From Chamaesiphon minutus PCC 6605 (GTDB lineage: Bacteria > Cyanobacteriota > Cyanobacteriia > Cyanobacteriales > Chamaesiphonaceae), in NCBI RefSeq assembly GCF_000317145.1, contig NC_019697.1, forward strand, positions 3,444,385 through 3,508,384: DNA of 64,000 bases, given 5' to 3'. The notes under the pieces are model-generated. The model ran no database searches, was not told where the DNA came from, and saw only the letters and a list, made by a program, of their open reading frames with translations. A program made the translations under genes and the position numbers. Shown here in pieces: positions 36,928-44,802 of this stretch. The number at the start of each line of letters is the position of its first letter. The first letter of the stretch is position 1.

Positions 36928-37015
36928 TTTGACTGAGAGCTTTTGTAGTTATACACTCTAGTTTAGAGCTTACTACTAGCACACAGACTAAAATAGCAAC
37001 TTTAAATTTATTATT

Positions 37016-37990
37016 ATGAGCGATTTACCAGTCGAGCCAGTTGAAGCCAAGAGTGCGAAAACGCGACAGATGTTGGGGATGAAGGGTGCTTCGACGGAGG
37101 CGGCTTCGATTTGGAAAATTCGGTTGCAGTTGATGAAGCCGATTACCTGGATTCCTTTGATGTGGGGGGTTGTGTGTGGTGCGGCGTCGTCTGGCGAGTA
37201 TACTTGGTCGATCGAGAATGTGCTTAAAGCGGCATTGTGTATGCTGATGTCGGGGCCATTATTGACTGGTTATACTCAAGTCGTAAATGAGTGGTACGAT
37301 CGCGAGATCGATGCAGTGAACGAACCTTATCGTCCGATTCCTTCAGGGGCAATTGCTGGTTCTCAGGTAGTTGTCCAAATTTTTGCGTTATTAATTGGCG
37401 GTATTGGCGTTGCATATATTCTCGATCGAGCCGCAAATCATGATTTTCCAATTATGACTTGTTTGGCGATCGGTGGTGCATTTGTTGCTTATATTTATTC
37501 AGCTCCACCATTAAAATTAAAACAAAATGGTTGGTTGGGTACTTACGCGCTAGGGGCGAGTTATATTGCCTTGCCTTGGTGGGCTGGTCATGCCTTATTT
37601 GGAACGCTAAATTGGACGATCGTGGTGATGACACTATTCTACAGCTTGGCTGGATTGGGGATCGCGATCGTTAATGATTTCAAAAGTGTTGAAGGCGATA
37701 AGCAATTTGGATTAAAGTCGCTTCCAGTCATGTTTGGTGTCGATAAAGCTGCTTGGATTTGCGTATTAATGATTGATATTTTCCAAGCGGGAATTGGTGT
37801 ATATCTGATTACGATTCACCAAAATCTCTATGCGGCAATTTTATTCTTACTAATCATCCCGCAGATTACTTTCCAAGACATGTATTTTCTGCGTAACCCG
37901 CTCGAAAATGATGTCAAATATCAAGCGAGTGCGCAACCTTTTCTAGTAATTGGAATGCTGGTTGCTGGGCTGGCTTTCGGTCGTGTTTAA
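37016..37990 (+). CDS. chlG: Chlorophyll synthase
   Basis: 324 residues, a UbiA prenyltransferase with about eight membrane helices. The Asp-rich motif NEWYDREIDAVNEPYRPIPSGAI and second motif GIAIVNDFKSVEGDK are typical of ChlG, which esterifies chlorophyllide with phytyl or geranylgeranyl diphosphate in the thylakoid. The N-terminal soluble stretch (about 1-40) is normal for cyanobacteria. A terminator follows. Confidence 0.96.
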   Translation: MSDLPVEPVEAKSAKTRQMLGMKGASTEAASIWKIRLQLMKPITWIPLMWGVVCGAASSGEYTWSIENVLKAALCMLMSGPLLTGYTQVVNEWYDREIDAVNEPYRPIPSGAIAGSQVVVQIFALLIGGIGVAYILDRAANHDFPIMTCLAIGGAFVAYIYSAPPLKLKQNGWLGTYALGASYIALPWWAGHALFGTLNWTIVVMTLFYSLAGLGIAIVNDFKSVEGDKQFGLKSLPVMFGVDKAAWICVLMIDIFQAGIGVYLITIHQNLYAAILFLLIIPQITFQDMYFLRNPLENDVKYQASAQPFLVIGMLVAGLAFGRV

Positions 37991-38040
37991 ATCGATCTCA
38001 AGATAGACAGATTAAAGTATTATTTCATCAAATATACTAG

Positions 38041-38080
38041 ATACCCGACCGATCGAACTCGATCGTAGTCGGGTATTTTA
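38041..38080 (+). terminator. Rho-independent terminator of chlG
   Basis: ATACCCGAC / GTCGGGTAT stem followed by TTTAT, 50 bases after the stop. The loop also contains GATCGA/TCGATC complementarity. Confidence 0.8.
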
Positions 38081-38095
38081 TGCTCTCGATCGCTC

Positions 38096-38518
38096 CTATA
38101 CCGAGCACTGCTCGTCCTGGCAACTCTTAAACTGATAGGGTGATAAGTAGGTACGATCGCGTTTGCCAAACCAAGCATAACGATTGTCGCGAATCTGAAG
38201 ATAACCGCGATCGCCCAACCATTTTAAACCGGGTACCCATCGATAGAGATCGACAGCCAAATCGACTCCTGGTAATAGTTTGCCAATTTCTTCGGCGGCT
38301 GCGCTACCTTGCCAGCGTTGGCTCGGCTCGGCTGCATTTATGAGCATCATCCCCTGTTCGCAATCTTGAGCTGTTACGCCTAGTTCGCTGAGGGTAAGAG
38401 TGTCTTGCATCGGGATATATTGAAAGATCTTGCCACGATCTAGTTGTTCTAGTTGCCGCACGAAGGTGACGCACAGGTTGCAGTTGCCGTCATAGATCGC
38501 ATAGTAAGACATCGACAC
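38096..38518 (-). CDS. DCC-family thiol-disulfide oxidoreductase-like protein
   Basis: 140 residues. DGNCNLC near the N-terminus is the DxxCxxC signature of the DCC (DUF393) family; further family residues are VPGLKWLGDRGY and the C-terminal Cys-rich CQDEQC. Redox function is predicted from the CxxC; partner unknown. ATG codons at 38518 and 38512 are both possible starts. Confidence 0.85.
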   Translation of the reverse strand: MSMSYYAIYDGNCNLCVTFVRQLEQLDRGKIFQYIPMQDTLTLSELGVTAQDCEQGMMLINAAEPSQRWQGSAAAEEIGKLLPGVDLAVDLYRWVPGLKWLGDRGYLQIRDNRYAWFGKRDRTYLSPYQFKSCQDEQCSV

Positions 38519-38550
38519 TAACTATAAATTGATACTATTTATAGTGTAAC

Positions 38551-38607
38551 AAAGGTGCCTGCTTAAGCTAATCGAGTTTGACTCTGGGCTTAAACAGGCA
38601 CCTTTTT
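38551..38607 (-). terminator. Hairpin after tRNA-Asp
   Basis: AAAGGTGCCTG and CAGGCACCTTT arms, extended by CTTAAGC / GCTTAA, lie just past the tRNA 3' end on the minus strand. Confidence 0.65.
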
Positions 38608-38623
38608 GGATCTTAAACTTTGA

Positions 38624-38697
38624 CGGGACTGACGGGGCTCGAACCCGCGACCTCGCGCGTGACAGGCGCGCGCTCTAACCAACTGAGCTACAGTCCC
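38624..38697 (-). tRNA. tRNA-Asp (GUC)
   Basis: Read on the minus strand: acceptor GGGACTG pairs with CAGTCCC, D arm GCTC...GAGC, anticodon stem CGCGC/GCGCG around CTGTCAC (anticodon GTC), and T arm GCGGG TTCGAGC CCCGT. Discriminator base G, as expected for Asp. CCA is not encoded. All stems pair cleanly. Confidence 0.97.
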
Positions 38698-38957
38698 ATT
38701 TATTCAACAGATACAATTATGCACTTTCTACGCAAGGATGTCAACTACTTTGCATTAATTAGGGATCGGAGGTGTTATCGATCGACATTAACTCGATTTA
38801 TTTACGCCAAGTTGCCTTTTATGCCTCAAAATTTTGCTGACATTGTCGCTTTTAGCAAAAATTCTATTCATCCTCACAATCTGGGTCGATCGAATGGTAA
38901 GATAATGGGCTTTGGCAAAACACTCGATCGCAGCTAGGCGGCGCGTAAGCTTCGTGT

Positions 38958-39893
38958 ATGAACATAGTAGATAAAACCTATTTAGAGATCCTCGATCGAA
39001 TCCTCACCGAAGGAACGCGAGAAACCAATCGCACAGGAACTGATACCGTCTCGTTATTCGGATTGAGCTATCGCCTACCTGTAACTACTGAAGCTTTTCC
39101 AATTTTGACGCATAAAAAGATTCAATGGCGCAGCCTGGTGACGGAAATGATTTGGTATCTATCCGGCGAGCCGCATATTCGCAATCTCCAACAACATACT
39201 AAAATCTGGGATGCTTGGAGCGATGCAGATGGCAATTTAGAAACTGCTTACGGTCGGTTTTGGCGGTATTATCCAGTTCCCAATTATACAGCTCCAATTC
39301 GGCGTGGAGATAGCAACTATTTGTGCGATGGTGAGGTATTGGTTAATTTAGATGAGAGTAAATATCGACACAATTTAATCGTAGATGAGAAAGAATCGAT
39401 CGTTATTCCTTGTTTCGACCAATTACGATGGGCGATCGATGAATTAAAACGCAATCCTCGATCGAGGAGACTACACATTACGGCATGGTATCCACCGAAT
39501 GCAACTGTAAGTAGACTTCCTCCATGTCATCATAGTTTTACGTTAAATTATCAAGGTGGTAAATTAAATTTACATCTCCAACAAAGATCGTCGGATCATT
39601 GCGTGGGCAATCCGTTTAACTTGACTTGCTACTCACTCCTATTATTACTAATCTGTCGCGAGGTAAATCTCAATCCGGGCGATTTCTATCACTCGATTAC
39701 CGATGCACATATATATGTCGATCATATCGAGCCTTACCGTAATGCTAGTCGGGAAGCTTATGTATTACCGCAATTAGATTTGAGTCAATTAGGCGATCGA
39801 TCGATGTTCGATCTGACTTATGATGATATCGATCGCCTTCAATTAGTCAACTATCAACACGGCGCATTCATCAAATTACCAGTGGCAGTCTAA
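38958..39893 (+). CDS. thyA: Thymidylate synthase (ThyA type)
   Basis: 311 residues. Catalytic Cys190 in RLPPCHHSF, substrate-binding QQRSSDHCVGNPFNL, and DAHIYVDHIEPY near the C-terminus. An insertion of about 45 residues (about 112-155), compared with the 264-residue E. coli enzyme, is common in some bacterial ThyA. Converts dUMP to dTMP with methylene-THF, producing DHF, which requires the DHFR encoded next. Many cyanobacteria use ThyX instead, so this set is notable. Confidence 0.95.
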   Translation: MNIVDKTYLEILDRILTEGTRETNRTGTDTVSLFGLSYRLPVTTEAFPILTHKKIQWRSLVTEMIWYLSGEPHIRNLQQHTKIWDAWSDADGNLETAYGRFWRYYPVPNYTAPIRRGDSNYLCDGEVLVNLDESKYRHNLIVDEKESIVIPCFDQLRWAIDELKRNPRSRRLHITAWYPPNATVSRLPPCHHSFTLNYQGGKLNLHLQQRSSDHCVGNPFNLTCYSLLLLLICREVNLNPGDFYHSITDAHIYVDHIEPYRNASREAYVLPQLDLSQLGDRSMFDLTYDDIDRLQLVNYQHGAFIKLPVAV

Positions 39894-40005
39894 ACAACGA
39901 TCGAGAGGCACAGCTACAAAGCTTCTCAGTTCGAGGATAAATCAAATCAGATCGATCGTTGTCTTGTAACGATCGATTATCAATTATAAACTATCAATTA
40001 TTAAA

Positions 40006-40575
40006 ATGGTTCAAAAAATTCTCATTGCAGCGATCGACAAAGATGGTGGTATTGGTAAAGATGGATATATGCCATGGCATTATCCTGCCGATCTGAAACT
40101 ATTTATGAATCTGACGATGGGACATACGATCGTGATGGGGCGTAAGACTTTCGATGGGATGTTCGATCGCCAGAAGGCTCCATTAAAAGGTAGGCAAAAT
40201 ATTGTCGTGACATCGCAAGCCGAGAAGTATCGATCGCGATTTACACCCGAACAATCTCTATCTCACTTAAATTTTACTACCGATCTCAATTGTGGAGATA
40301 TCGAATTAGAAGCAGACGCTAAAATCTTTTATTGCGGCGGAGCAAATATCTATCAACAGGTAATTCAACGACTCGATCTCGATATCATCTATCTTTCACG
40401 ACTCGATGAAAGTTATGACTGCGATACCTTTTTTCCTCAAAATCCGCAGTCATCAGATGGAGAATTTGAACCCTATATTCCGCCATATCTTACGCAGAGC
40501 TTTTCCGATAAAATGTCAGGTAGCAAACCTTTCACTTTTCAAATATATACACCAAAGCCACTGATAATCTACTAA
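40006..40575 (+). CDS. folA: Dihydrofolate reductase
   Basis: 189 residues. AIDKDGGIGKDGYMPWHYPADLKLF contains the active-site Trp and Asp, IVMGRKTFDGM the NADPH-binding region, and FYCGGANIYQQVI the GG loop. Longer than the 159-residue E. coli enzyme, mostly in the second half. It recycles the DHF made by ThyA, and lies between thyA and the dCMP deaminase gene on the same strand. Confidence 0.92.
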   Translation: MVQKILIAAIDKDGGIGKDGYMPWHYPADLKLFMNLTMGHTIVMGRKTFDGMFDRQKAPLKGRQNIVVTSQAEKYRSRFTPEQSLSHLNFTTDLNCGDIELEADAKIFYCGGANIYQQVIQRLDLDIIYLSRLDESYDCDTFFPQNPQSSDGEFEPYIPPYLTQSFSDKMSGSKPFTFQIYTPKPLIIY

Positions 40576-40624
40576 TATTTTTAGTATTACCTCTAGCTGA
40601 TGGGCTGTTACGATCGTCCAGTTA

Positions 40625-40652
40625 CTAAAACCTAAAGCCTAAAACCTAAAGT
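40625..40652. repeat. Short heptamer repeat before the dCMP deaminase gene
   Basis: Four CCTAAAR units end 3 bases from the start codon, in the place of a Shine-Dalgarno sequence. Confidence 0.8.
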
Positions 40653-40655
40653 ATA

Positions 40656-41192
40656 ATGTACGACATTTCTTCGCGCCCGACTTGGGATGAATATTTCATG
40701 ATGCTGGCGAAATTAACCGCTACTAGATCTACTTGTTTAGCCTTCCCAGTGGGTGCGGTAATCGTCAAAGATCGCCAAGTTTTATCGACAGGTTATAATG
40801 GCTCGCCATCGGGTTCGGTACATTGTACCACGCAGGGATTTTGTTATCCAGATTTGAGTGCGTGCAATGCCAGTAAAATTCTACCTTCTCGATCGGTACA
40901 TGCCGAAGCAAATGCGATCGCGCAAGCAGCCAAACATGGTATTTCGACTGGTGGCGCGAGTATTTATGTCACATTAGAGCCATGTTTATCTTGTCTGAAA
41001 ATAATTATTTCGGCTGGGATTCGCGAGGTATATTACGAGACGACATTCAATACTGGTGATAATATTAAAGTTCGCGATTTCTTGCTCAAAGATAGCTCGA
41101 TCGAACTCATCCCAATTTTAGTTTCGGAAGCGACTGCCAAACGTTCGGCTGCATTTCTACTCAACCCGACATCTGTAGAAACTTTTAGTTAG
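40656..41192 (+). CDS. dCMP deaminase (ComEB-like)
   Basis: 178 residues. Zinc and proton-shuttle motif HAE at 82-84 (RSVHAEANAIAQAA) and PCLSC (110-113 Cys pair). CTTQGFCYPDLSAC supplies extra Cys typical of dCMP deaminases. It makes dUMP, the substrate of ThyA; the three genes together cover dCMP to dTMP plus folate recycling. Confidence 0.93.
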   Translation: MYDISSRPTWDEYFMMLAKLTATRSTCLAFPVGAVIVKDRQVLSTGYNGSPSGSVHCTTQGFCYPDLSACNASKILPSRSVHAEANAIAQAAKHGISTGGASIYVTLEPCLSCLKIIISAGIREVYYETTFNTGDNIKVRDFLLKDSSIELIPILVSEATAKRSAAFLLNPTSVETFS

Positions 41193-41339
41193 TAATAATA
41201 TCGATCGATCGTTGTAACCATACACCAAAAAGAGGCTTTCGATCGATCGCTCAACCAGCAGGCAAAGCAATCGATCGCGAAGCGCGCCGCCAAGGCGGTC
41301 GAAAACCCCTTTATCTAGTCGAGCTTCTAATTCAGCGAA

Positions 41340-42086
41340 TTAGCGACGGGGAACTAGATTTTGATAATCGATGTTGTAAGGCGAGATGGACTGTGGCTGA
41401 TTGCCGATGTTGCCCAGACTTTTTGCCATCCCAGCAAATAGAGCGGGATCGCCTGCTTTGGGTTGTTTTTCTTGGGGTTTGTAGCCACGGACTGCTGCTT
41501 GCCAAGAAGCTTTGGGGAAACCTAGTTTGCGGCGGTAGTAAGCATCGTAACGCGGGTTTTTGATGTTAAATGGTACTTCACTCGCACCGGAAGGTAATAC
41601 CCGACGACGTTGGAACGGAACGATATTATCGCCGAAGTTTTCTAGATACTCATCGCTATTGAGGAGGTCGTTTACAAACCCAGCACGACCTTTAGTCGCA
41701 ATGACGATCGACCAAGCGATTTTTTCTGCTTCGTTATACACGTCGCGTCCGAGAATTTTTTGTACGCAATGCTCGGCAAATTTATAGTTGCTATTGAGAT
41801 TATAGAAACTATTAGTGAAGGTATTGGACAGGCACAATCCCCGAATGAAGTCGCGAACGGTGATTTGACCGTTACGGAGTTGCGATTCTAAGAATTTTTC
41901 GCGATCGGATGCAAAGGCATGGAAGAAGATCTGACGGTAAGCAGATTCGATCAGATTATCATAATCGCCAGAAGACAATAAGTTGTCTGTAGAAAATACC
42001 CTGGGCTGTTCGTCACTGGGTACTTCATAGCCACGAACGCGAGAGTTCTGGCTTGAAGGAGTGTACTCTAATAATGGAATAGACAT
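41340..42086 (-). CDS. cpcG: Phycobilisome rod-core linker CpcG
   Basis: 248 residues. N-terminal PBS linker domain (about 12-180) with [35 protein letters not shown] and [12 protein letters not shown]. The C-terminal part ([19 protein letters not shown] and on) is that of the CpcG1 type, which docks phycocyanin rods on the allophycocyanin core. No other phycobilisome gene is nearby, which is common for cpcG. The start [21 protein letters not shown] is family-typical. Confidence 0.96.
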   Translation of the reverse strand: MSIPLLEYTPSSQNSRVRGYEVPSDEQPRVFSTDNLLSSGDYDNLIESAYRQIFFHAFASDREKFLESQLRNGQITVRDFIRGLCLSNTFTNSFYNLNSNYKFAEHCVQKILGRDVYNEAEKIAWSIVIATKGRAGFVNDLLNSDEYLENFGDNIVPFQRRRVLPSGASEVPFNIKNPRYDAYYRRKLGFPKASWQAAVRGYKPQEKQPKAGDPALFAGMAKSLGNIGNQPQSISPYNIDYQNLVPRR

Positions 42087-42253
42087 ATACTTAAAGTTAT
42101 CTTCTTACGAAACTTTACAATTTTCCTCATCATAATCCTGATTTGGCCTTCTTCGGCGACCCCGATGCGAAAACATTACATTCCTTAATTATCTCTCAAC
42201 CTGAATGGCTACCAACATTCTGGTTGTTTATAGGTGTATCACTTTGGCTCACT

Positions 42254-42559
42254 TTACCAGTCGTCATCGACGATCGCATTAGGTAATTTTAATCTGGGGA
42301 AACGGTAAAAGGTGTCGCCATCGTCGTCAACCTCTGGAATGCCGTCCAGCAGGCGCACCTGTTCGTCGAGAAAAATTTTTGCTTCCTGAGAGCTGACTTG
42401 TGAAATCGTTACCAACTGAATCAAGGATATATAACTGTCCTGTTTCCGTAAAAGCTGGTAAAAAGCAGCTTCCAGACGTTTGCGCCGATTGGAATTAGAA
42501 ATAAATTTTGAAGTTCCGACTCCTAAACCTAATAGGATGAGTAATTCAATTAAGCCCAT
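42254..42559 (-). CDS. Small membrane-anchored unknown protein
   Basis: 101 residues. An N-terminal hydrophobic stretch (MGLIELLILLGLGVGTS), then a basic NRRKR, then a helical soluble domain ending in DGDTFYRFPRLKL. It resembles small cyanobacterial proteins of unknown function. No neighbour on its strand within 160 bases. Confidence 0.7.
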   Translation of the reverse strand: MGLIELLILLGLGVGTSKFISNSNRRKRLEAAFYQLLRKQDSYISLIQLVTISQVSSQEAKIFLDEQVRLLDGIPEVDDDGDTFYRFPRLKLPNAIVDDDW

Positions 42560-42751
42560 AAGGTGAGTAAGTGGAAATTGACTACATAGTGCAAGTATAG
42601 CGACTTTGGGCTGTTGCGCAGCAGCCTAATGACACATCTGCTACCAAGACTCGTGACAACCGCTAGTCAATCGTCGATAATGACACTGGAATCCCACTAA
42701 ATAATTTACCCTCACCACGTATCCCCGTACTTTATCTTCTGTCCTCTATCC

Positions 42752-44365
42752 GTGGATGAACATCCTTCCCTAAATATTGCGGTCGCCCGCTTAGGCGCGA
42801 CCACGCCAGACAATTATGCGGTGTGGGTGCTCAAAGCACCATATCCTGGCGGCTACGTAATTGAAAATTGTACCTGGACGATCGAGCTATCCCAAATTTG
42901 GTTGGGATGGCAAGGGTTGTTTAATCCTGGCAGCAGACCCTATTGTCTGCCCTGCCATCAAGATCTGAGTATTCCGGAGTTAGATTTAGAAACGATCGCA
43001 CCTGTAGATGCGCCGCAGCCGCAACTCTATAGTGCGAATTTGATGCAGCACTTGGGCATCAATTTGTGGCAGTGGTTATTTTGCAAACAGGTGGGAAATG
43101 CCTTTGCTCAAAGTCAGGGCATGGCGATCGGACAGGGCAAATCGCTCCGTCTGCGCCTGGAAATTCGCGATCCCGACTCAATCTCCATTCCGTGGGAAAT
43201 CATGCAGTCACAGCACGGTAAACCCGCGCTCTCGATCGATCGACTGGTGTTGTTCAGCCGGACGAATAGCGATGTCGATCCCTTGCCGCCGCAACGACTC
43301 GATCGATCGATTAAAATCCTGTTAGTTTTGGGTCAAAATATCCCTGGCAGTCCCAATCTCGACCTAGAAAAAGAATCAGCCACGATCGCCCAAGCTCTGC
43401 GGAGTACCATGCCCAGCGGCTTCAATCCCCCCAATCGACTCAATCCCGCAGGTTGTAATGTCGATACGCTCGTGCGACCCACTCCAGAGGAGCTGATTGC
43501 CAAACTTGAGAGTCAGCAATATAACGTATTTTTCTATGCCGGACATGGGATGTCCGCACCCGATGGGGGTTTATTACTGCTTAACGATGTGGGTGGTTTG
43601 AATGGTACCGAGCTGGCACAATTACTCGTCCGCTGTGGCGTCAAACTAGCCGTATTTAATTCTTGTTGGGGCGCGCAGCCATACCAGCATCAACAGCAAG
43701 CCGTTCCCCGCAGTAGCTTGGCAGAAGTCTTGCTGCATTACGGCGTTCCGGCAGTACTCGCCATGCGCGATACAATTGCCGATCGCGAGGCTTTAAGCTT
43801 TATTCAGACTTTTACTCAGGCTCTGGCACACCGATTGAGTATCGATGAAGCTGCGGCGATTGCCAGACAGCAATTATTGATTTCATTTAAGTTCAATCAA
43901 CCTGCCTGGACGCTACCAATTTTGTACATGCACCCAGAGTTTAATGGAGAATTAATCAGACCATTAGCTGAAGCAATTACCGAAATTCCGTCCGTACCGC
44001 AAGCGATTCCCGTCGCCTATATGCGATCGCTGAGTTTTCATACCCATCCAGATTTTCCGATTGATGGTGGCTTGATGCGCGTCGGCAGATCTAACGATAA
44101 TGATTTAGTAGTAGTCGAGCCGTGGGTATCTCAACGCCATGCCGAAATTATCTATCGATCGCCATCGATGACCGATTTTACTCAGGGAATTTATTATCTA
44201 CGCGATACATCTCGGTTTGGCAGTTATGTATTGACTCTCGAAAATAAATGGGTCAAAGTTCACGCGCGCGAATTTCCACTCGAATCGGGAATGCAGATTA
44301 AATTTGGTAGTGAAGAAGGGCAAATTTTGGAGTTTAGAATCGATCGGCAAGAGTGGCTCCGGTAA
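42752..44365 (+). CDS. CHAT-FHA protein (caspase-like protease with phosphopeptide-binding domain)
   Basis: 537 residues with a GTG start. The N-terminal segment (about 8-60) is the cyanobacterial CHAT-associated region. The CHAT peptidase has catalytic His265 in FFYAGHGMS and Cys305 in VFNSCWG. The C-terminal FHA domain begins near 440 with MRVGRSNDNDLVV, and SQRHAEI (Ser/His of the binding site) follows. CHAT proteases act in bacterial caspase-like death and defence pathways; FHA would recruit a phospho-Thr partner. The next genes on the opposite strand encode a NACHT protein and RloAB. Confidence 0.88.
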   Translation: MDEHPSLNIAVARLGATTPDNYAVWVLKAPYPGGYVIENCTWTIELSQIWLGWQGLFNPGSRPYCLPCHQDLSIPELDLETIAPVDAPQPQLYSANLMQHLGINLWQWLFCKQVGNAFAQSQGMAIGQGKSLRLRLEIRDPDSISIPWEIMQSQHGKPALSIDRLVLFSRTNSDVDPLPPQRLDRSIKILLVLGQNIPGSPNLDLEKESATIAQALRSTMPSGFNPPNRLNPAGCNVDTLVRPTPEELIAKLESQQYNVFFYAGHGMSAPDGGLLLLNDVGGLNGTELAQLLVRCGVKLAVFNSCWGAQPYQHQQQAVPRSSLAEVLLHYGVPAVLAMRDTIADREALSFIQTFTQALAHRLSIDEAAAIARQQLLISFKFNQPAWTLPILYMHPEFNGELIRPLAEAITEIPSVPQAIPVAYMRSLSFHTHPDFPIDGGLMRVGRSNDNDLVVVEPWVSQRHAEIIYRSPSMTDFTQGIYYLRDTSRFGSYVLTLENKWVKVHAREFPLESGMQIKFGSEEGQILEFRIDRQEWLR

Positions 44366-44511
44366 GTAGTTATTGACGATCGCCACCATCGATTGAGGCA
44401 TCGCTCGCCGCCTTTCGACGGTAAAGTGAAATTTATCCAGTCGCAAATATTTTATGAGATAATTATGTTATTAAGCTTTTCTAGTTAATTTAGGACTCGA
44501 TCGATGTAAAT

Positions 44512-44793
44512 ATGTCTGAAGAAAGGTTGGAGCGTGTAGAAAATCAACTTTCTGTTTTGCAGCAAGACATGACTGCAACAAAGCAAAATGTAGATGCACT
44601 TAGAGATGATGTATCTTCTTTGCGGCAGAGATTCGATAGTTTTGAAGGGACAATTCTTACAGCTATCCGTGAAGGGTTTGATTCTCTGCGCCGTTATTCC
44701 GACGATCTCAACTATGAGGTTGCTGACAATGCTAGAGCGACGCGGTTATTAAAACGACGAGTCGCTCGTCTAGAAAGGAAAGAAGAAGATTAA
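44512..44793 (+). CDS. Small coiled-coil protein
   Basis: 93 residues, nearly all heptad-patterned (LERVENQLSVLQQDM, VDALRDDVSSLRQRFD) with a basic tail RRVARLERKEED. No enzyme motif. It ends 9 bases from the convergent NACHT gene. It is typical of small cyanobacterial coiled-coil proteins found near conflict or signalling genes; function unknown. Confidence 0.7.
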   Translation: MSEERLERVENQLSVLQQDMTATKQNVDALRDDVSSLRQRFDSFEGTILTAIREGFDSLRRYSDDLNYEVADNARATRLLKRRVARLERKEED

Positions 44794-44802
44794 GGGCAAA
44801 GG

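Noticed and set aside
38620-38937. 105-codon frame beginning TGLEPATSRVTGARSNQLSYS
   Set aside because: The N-terminus is a translation of the antisense of tRNA-Asp, a well-known misannotation; the rest has no family signal.
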